In this document: one piece after another, positions 61,007 to 64,000 of the stretch
Position numbering within the stretch: the stretch's first letter is position 1
Layout of the letters: every line of letters starts with the position of its first letter
Assembly: GCF_051106095.1 (NCBI RefSeq)
Contig: NC_135785.1
Span: 96,965,001-97,029,000, forward strand
Direction: 5' to 3'
Source of the DNA: Pogona vitticeps
Lineage: Eukaryota; Chordata; Lepidosauria; Squamata; Agamidae
DNA: 64,000 bases
Notes under the pieces: generated by a model
The model's database searches: none
Seen by the model: only the letters and a program-made list of their open reading frames with translations
What the model was told of the DNA's origin: nothing
Made by a program: the position numbers and the translations under genes

Positions 61007-61012
61007 ATTTAT
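60880..61012 (+). repeat. L2-like LINE tip with (TAAA)n(GATG)n microsatellite
   Basis: ggtgggccagataggcgggg tataaataaata is an L2-like tail that grew into tandem TAAA and then GATGAT units. Confidence 0.75.
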
Positions 61013-61079
61013 GTCACTTAAACTTATTAGCCAGAAAACGTAAAGTTCCGGTATGCTTACCTTTGGGCTTATGTAGCTA

Positions 61080-61692
61080 CAGTGGTGCCTCACACAGCGA
61101 GGTTAATCCGTTCCGGATTAACCCTCACTGTGTGAAACATCGCTCAACGGAAAATAAAAAGCCATTGGAACGCATTAAACATGGTTTAATGCGTTCCAAT
61201 TTGGCCGAATACTCACCGTTGTGCGATGTTCCGGGATGGCCAGCAGCCATTTTCGCGCCCTCCCCTCGCTGAACGAGGGCACAAAAACGCTGCGATCAGC
61301 TGTCCGGCGGGTCCAAAATGGCCGCCGGAACAGCTGAAATGGCTGGACGCAGCGTTTTTGCGCCCTTGGTAAGCGAGGGGAGGGCGTAAAAACGCTGCGC
61401 GCGGCCATTTCGGCTGTTCCGGCAGCGTTTTCGCACCCTCCCCTTGCTTACCAAGGGCGCGAAAACGCCGCGCCCAGCCCTTTCGGCTGTTCCGGCGGCC
61501 ATTTTGAAGCCGCGGAACAGCTGATTGGCGGGTCGCAAAGCGAAGGTCAGTAAGCAAACCGCTTACCGACCTTCGCTCTGTGAATTTTCCCCTATCTAGG
61601 TGCCGTTTTGCGATCGCATTTGCAATCGCAAAAACGGCATCGTTGCGCGGATTCGTCTCTCTACGGAGCGACTGTTGCGCGAGGCACCACTG
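61080..61692. mobile_element. Tigger-like MITE, complete, longest copy
   Basis: 613 bp between TAs. The ends cagtggtgcctcacacagcg and ttgcgcgaggcaccactg are inverted. It is GC-rich, and its interior holds repeated blocks (gcgaaaacgccg; cagcgtttttgcgcc; ccggcggccatttt) in both orientations. Confidence 0.88.
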
Positions 61693-61902
61693 TATATTGG
61701 AATTTACAGTGGAGTTATAGCCAGAAAAGTGAGATGGTCTGAAGCAGCTTCCTTAATTAATTAATTTAATTATTTAATTTATTTAAAATATTTGGTGTCA
61801 TCTTTCTCCTTGAAAGGAACTAAGGCAGCTTACAACATTAAAAGACAAAATTAAGGCTAACCCAAGTGAGCATATAAATACTTTAAAAAGGTCAAACAAA
61901 TA

Positions 61903-63590
61903 CAGTGGATATAAAAAGTTTACACACCCCTGTTAAAATGTCAAGTGTCTGTGATGTAAAAAAATGAGACAAAGATAAATCATTTCAGAACTTTTTCCAC
62001 CTTTAATGAGACCTATGAACTGTACAACTCAACTGAACAACAAACTGAGATCTTTTAGGTGGAGGGAAGTAATAATAAAAAACTGAAATAATATGGTTGC
62101 ATATGTGTGCACACTCTTAAACTAATACTTTGTCAAAGCACCTTTTGATTTTATTACAGCACTCAGCCTTTTTGGGTTTGAATCTATCAGTATGGAACAT
62201 CTTGACTTGGCAATATTTGCCCACCCTTCTTTGCCAAAACACTCCAAATCTGTCAGATTGCAAGGGCGTCTCCTGTGCTCTTCCGATCACCCCACAGATA
62301 TTCAATCGGATTCAGGTTTGGGCTCTGGCTGGGCCATTCCAAAACGTTAAATCTTCTTCTGGTGAAGCCATTCCTTTGTTGATTTGGATGTATGCTTTGG
62401 GTCGTTGTCATGCTGAAAGATGAAGTTCCTCCTCATGTTCAGCTTTCTAGCAGAAGCCTGAAGGTTTTGTGCCAATACTGACTGGTATTTGGAACTGTTC
62501 ATAATTCACTCTAGCTTGACTAAGGTCCCTGTCCCAGCTGAAGAAAAATAGCACCAAAGCATAATACTGCCCACCACGCTTCACTGTGGATATGGTGTTC
62601 TTTTGGTGATGCGCAGTGTTGTTTTTGCACCAAACAGATCTTTTGGAATTATGGTCAAAAAGTTCAACCTTGGTTTCTTCAGACCATATGTCACGTTCCC
62701 AGGGCTTTCAAGAGCAAAGTCCGATAAGCCAGCCCTATGTCAGAAGTTCAGAGAATGCAGAGCCAATATCCAAATACCAAAGCCAAATCACAACCTGTAA
62801 TCTGAGGTCGGGGTCCAAAGCCAAATCGCAGAACGTAGTCCAGGGTCAGAGTCCAAAGCCAAGGGTTCAGTTCAGGGTAGTCAGGAGCATGGATGCAAGC
62901 CAGAGGTTTGACTTGTTGCTTCACGGACTTCCAGCCGTCTGGGAGCTGCTTATATAGTAAAAACAGCCCTTGAACTGCTGGAAGCCTTTTCATCCTGTCA
63001 GAACTCAGGGCTAGTTGATCGGATGTTTCTACGGGCAGCCTTCAAACGATCCTCTGACCTTTCCGTCATAAGTCTTCCCTGAAGCCTGGCCCTCATCCTG
63101 TCTACTGGGGGAGGAGAATCTGGGGGCGATTCGGCTGTTTGTGTTTCTAATCGCTCAACATTCTCCTCAGCTACAGTTAACCCCTCAGGTTCTGGATCTT
63201 CGGCTGGACTCATGACACCGTAACACTTTTTCCCACATGCTTTTGGCAGACTTCAAATATGTTATTGCAAAATTTAGCCGGGCTTGGATGTTTTTTTCAT
63301 AAGAAAAGGCTTCCATCTTGCCACTCTATCCCATAGCCCAGACCTATGAAGAATACGGGAGATTGTTTTCAGATGTACCACACAGCCAGTACTTGCCAGA
63401 TATTCCTGCAGCTCCTTTAATGTTGCTGTAGGCCTCTTGGCAGCCTCCCTGGCCAATTTTCTTCTAGTCTTTTCATCACTTTTGCAGGGACGTCCAGTTC
63501 TTAGTAATGTCACTGGTGTGCGATATTTTCTCCACTTGATGATGATTGTCTTCACTGTGTTCTATGATACATCTAATGCTTTGGAAATTC
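61903..63590 (-). mobile_element. Old Tc1-like transposon, right end lost, split by a solo LTR
   Basis: It starts TA + cagtggatataaaaagttta, a typical Tc1 terminus. Minus-strand transposase remains include the helix-turn-helix part at 63274-63555 (RTGRPCKSDEKTRRKLAREA; TISRILHRSGLW) and the C-terminal part near 62230-62310. Several stops and indels make it dead. The far end breaks off near 63590 without an inverted repeat. Confidence 0.85.
62689..63217 (-). mobile_element. Solo LTR of an LTR retrotransposon (fossil) inside the Tc1 copy
   Basis: A 529-bp unit with ends TGTCA...TGACA is flanked by ccata at 62684-62688 and ccgta at 63218-63222, a 5-bp duplication with one difference. In minus orientation a TATATAAG box lies near 62950. 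Tc1 sequence continues on both sides. There is no internal region, so it looks whole as a solo LTR. It is younger than the Tc1 copy. Confidence 0.75.
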
Positions 63591-63615
63591 CTCCAACACC
63601 CTACTGCATAACAAG

Positions 63616-63747
63616 TACCCACACACACGGTCGCCCCCCACGCCCGCCCATTTATGGCCACCAGTGGCGGCAGCCCCCCCCCCGATCTTTGGAAGAATAG
63701 TCCTCAACAAACCCAGTCCCTGGCATTAAACATGTTGGGGACCACTG
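63616..63747 (+). mobile_element. hAT-type element right-end fragment
   Basis: cccagtccctggcattaaac plus atgttggggaccactg is the right end of the hAT family whose left end is at 59334. It abuts the broken end of the Tc1 copy. Confidence 0.55.
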
Positions 63748-64000
63748 CCCTCCTCATGTTTAACATACTCCTGAACTGCTCTTCTCATTCTTAGTCTCAG
63801 TGGACTTCAAAAAGTCAAGTTCAACATGGGGGAAAACCAACTGCAGGATAGACGTGGGATTGGGTGAGAGGCACAGGTGGTGTAGGCATTTTCCTTATGT
63901 CCATCTCTACTTTAAAAGCAGATGCAAATTCCACAAAAACAGACATTATCCACGTTGAGTCACCACAGTATCTTCCCCCAACACCCAAAAATACCCAATT
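63748..64000. other. Unassigned DNA at the window edge
   Basis: Nothing recognised. Missing N-terminal exons of the transporter are expected beyond this edge. Confidence 0.4.

Noticed and set aside
62998-63213. 71-codon frame starting at the edge of the solo LTR
   Set aside because: It lies wholly inside the LTR fossil and has no recognisable domain, so it is not treated as a gene.
58866-64000. Search for the missing N-terminal exons of the transporter
   Set aside because: No minus-strand segment shows the expected first membrane span or the glycosylated outer loop with an in-phase donor. Listed as absent from the window rather than guessed.

Overview
The window looks like a stretch of squamate reptile (lizard or snake) nuclear genome. 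The evidence is the repeat mix: several tRNA-derived SINEs of the Sauria SINE type with a BovB-like tail, BovB/RTE LINEs, L2/CR1 and L1 LINE debris, a Penelope-like element, a DIRS-type fossil, Tc1 transposons and many MITEs. Coding density is very low and microsatellites are long. There is no operon structure, CRISPR or other prokaryotic signal.

One host gene is supported. It is an SLC22A15-like organic ion/zwitterion transporter on the minus strand, with nine coding exons between 58865 and 32664. All nine introns or flanks that can be checked have GT-AG borders, and the joined exons give one uninterrupted 409-residue frame that ends in a stop. It covers the protein from around the second membrane span to the C terminus. 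The N-terminal one or two coding exons are not visible and probably lie beyond position 64000. The C terminus is short and lacks the acidic tail known from SLC22A15 itself, so this is more likely a paralogue ('SLC22A15-like') than the one-to-one orthologue.

Layout: 1-32.5 kb is intergenic. It holds two LINE families, a PLE insertion that appears to have carried flanking DNA with it (7.1-8.0 kb), a local duplication with a snap-back mutation (16.7-20.3 kb), a solo LTR (19.4 kb), a well-preserved Penelope-like element (20.8-22.5 kb), and a cluster of SINEs and microsatellites (23-27 kb). From 32.5 to 58.9 kb is the transporter gene. Its last intron (10.1 kb) holds a nested stack: an L2-like LINE split by a DIRS fossil, which is itself split by a well-preserved Tc1 element and by a second LINE fragment with an unusually long flanking repeat. 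Other introns hold an L1 with a 5' inversion, a BovB fragment and MITEs. From 59 to 64 kb, upstream of the visible exons, are MITEs, a GC-rich CCAAT-containing patch and an old Tc1 copy that contains a second solo LTR.

I found no wholly new biological system. The most informative items are the nested transposon history, the probable PLE 3' transduction, the long direct repeats in and around the DIRS fossil, and the template-switch hairpin. Family assignments are from recalled consensus features, not from database searches.
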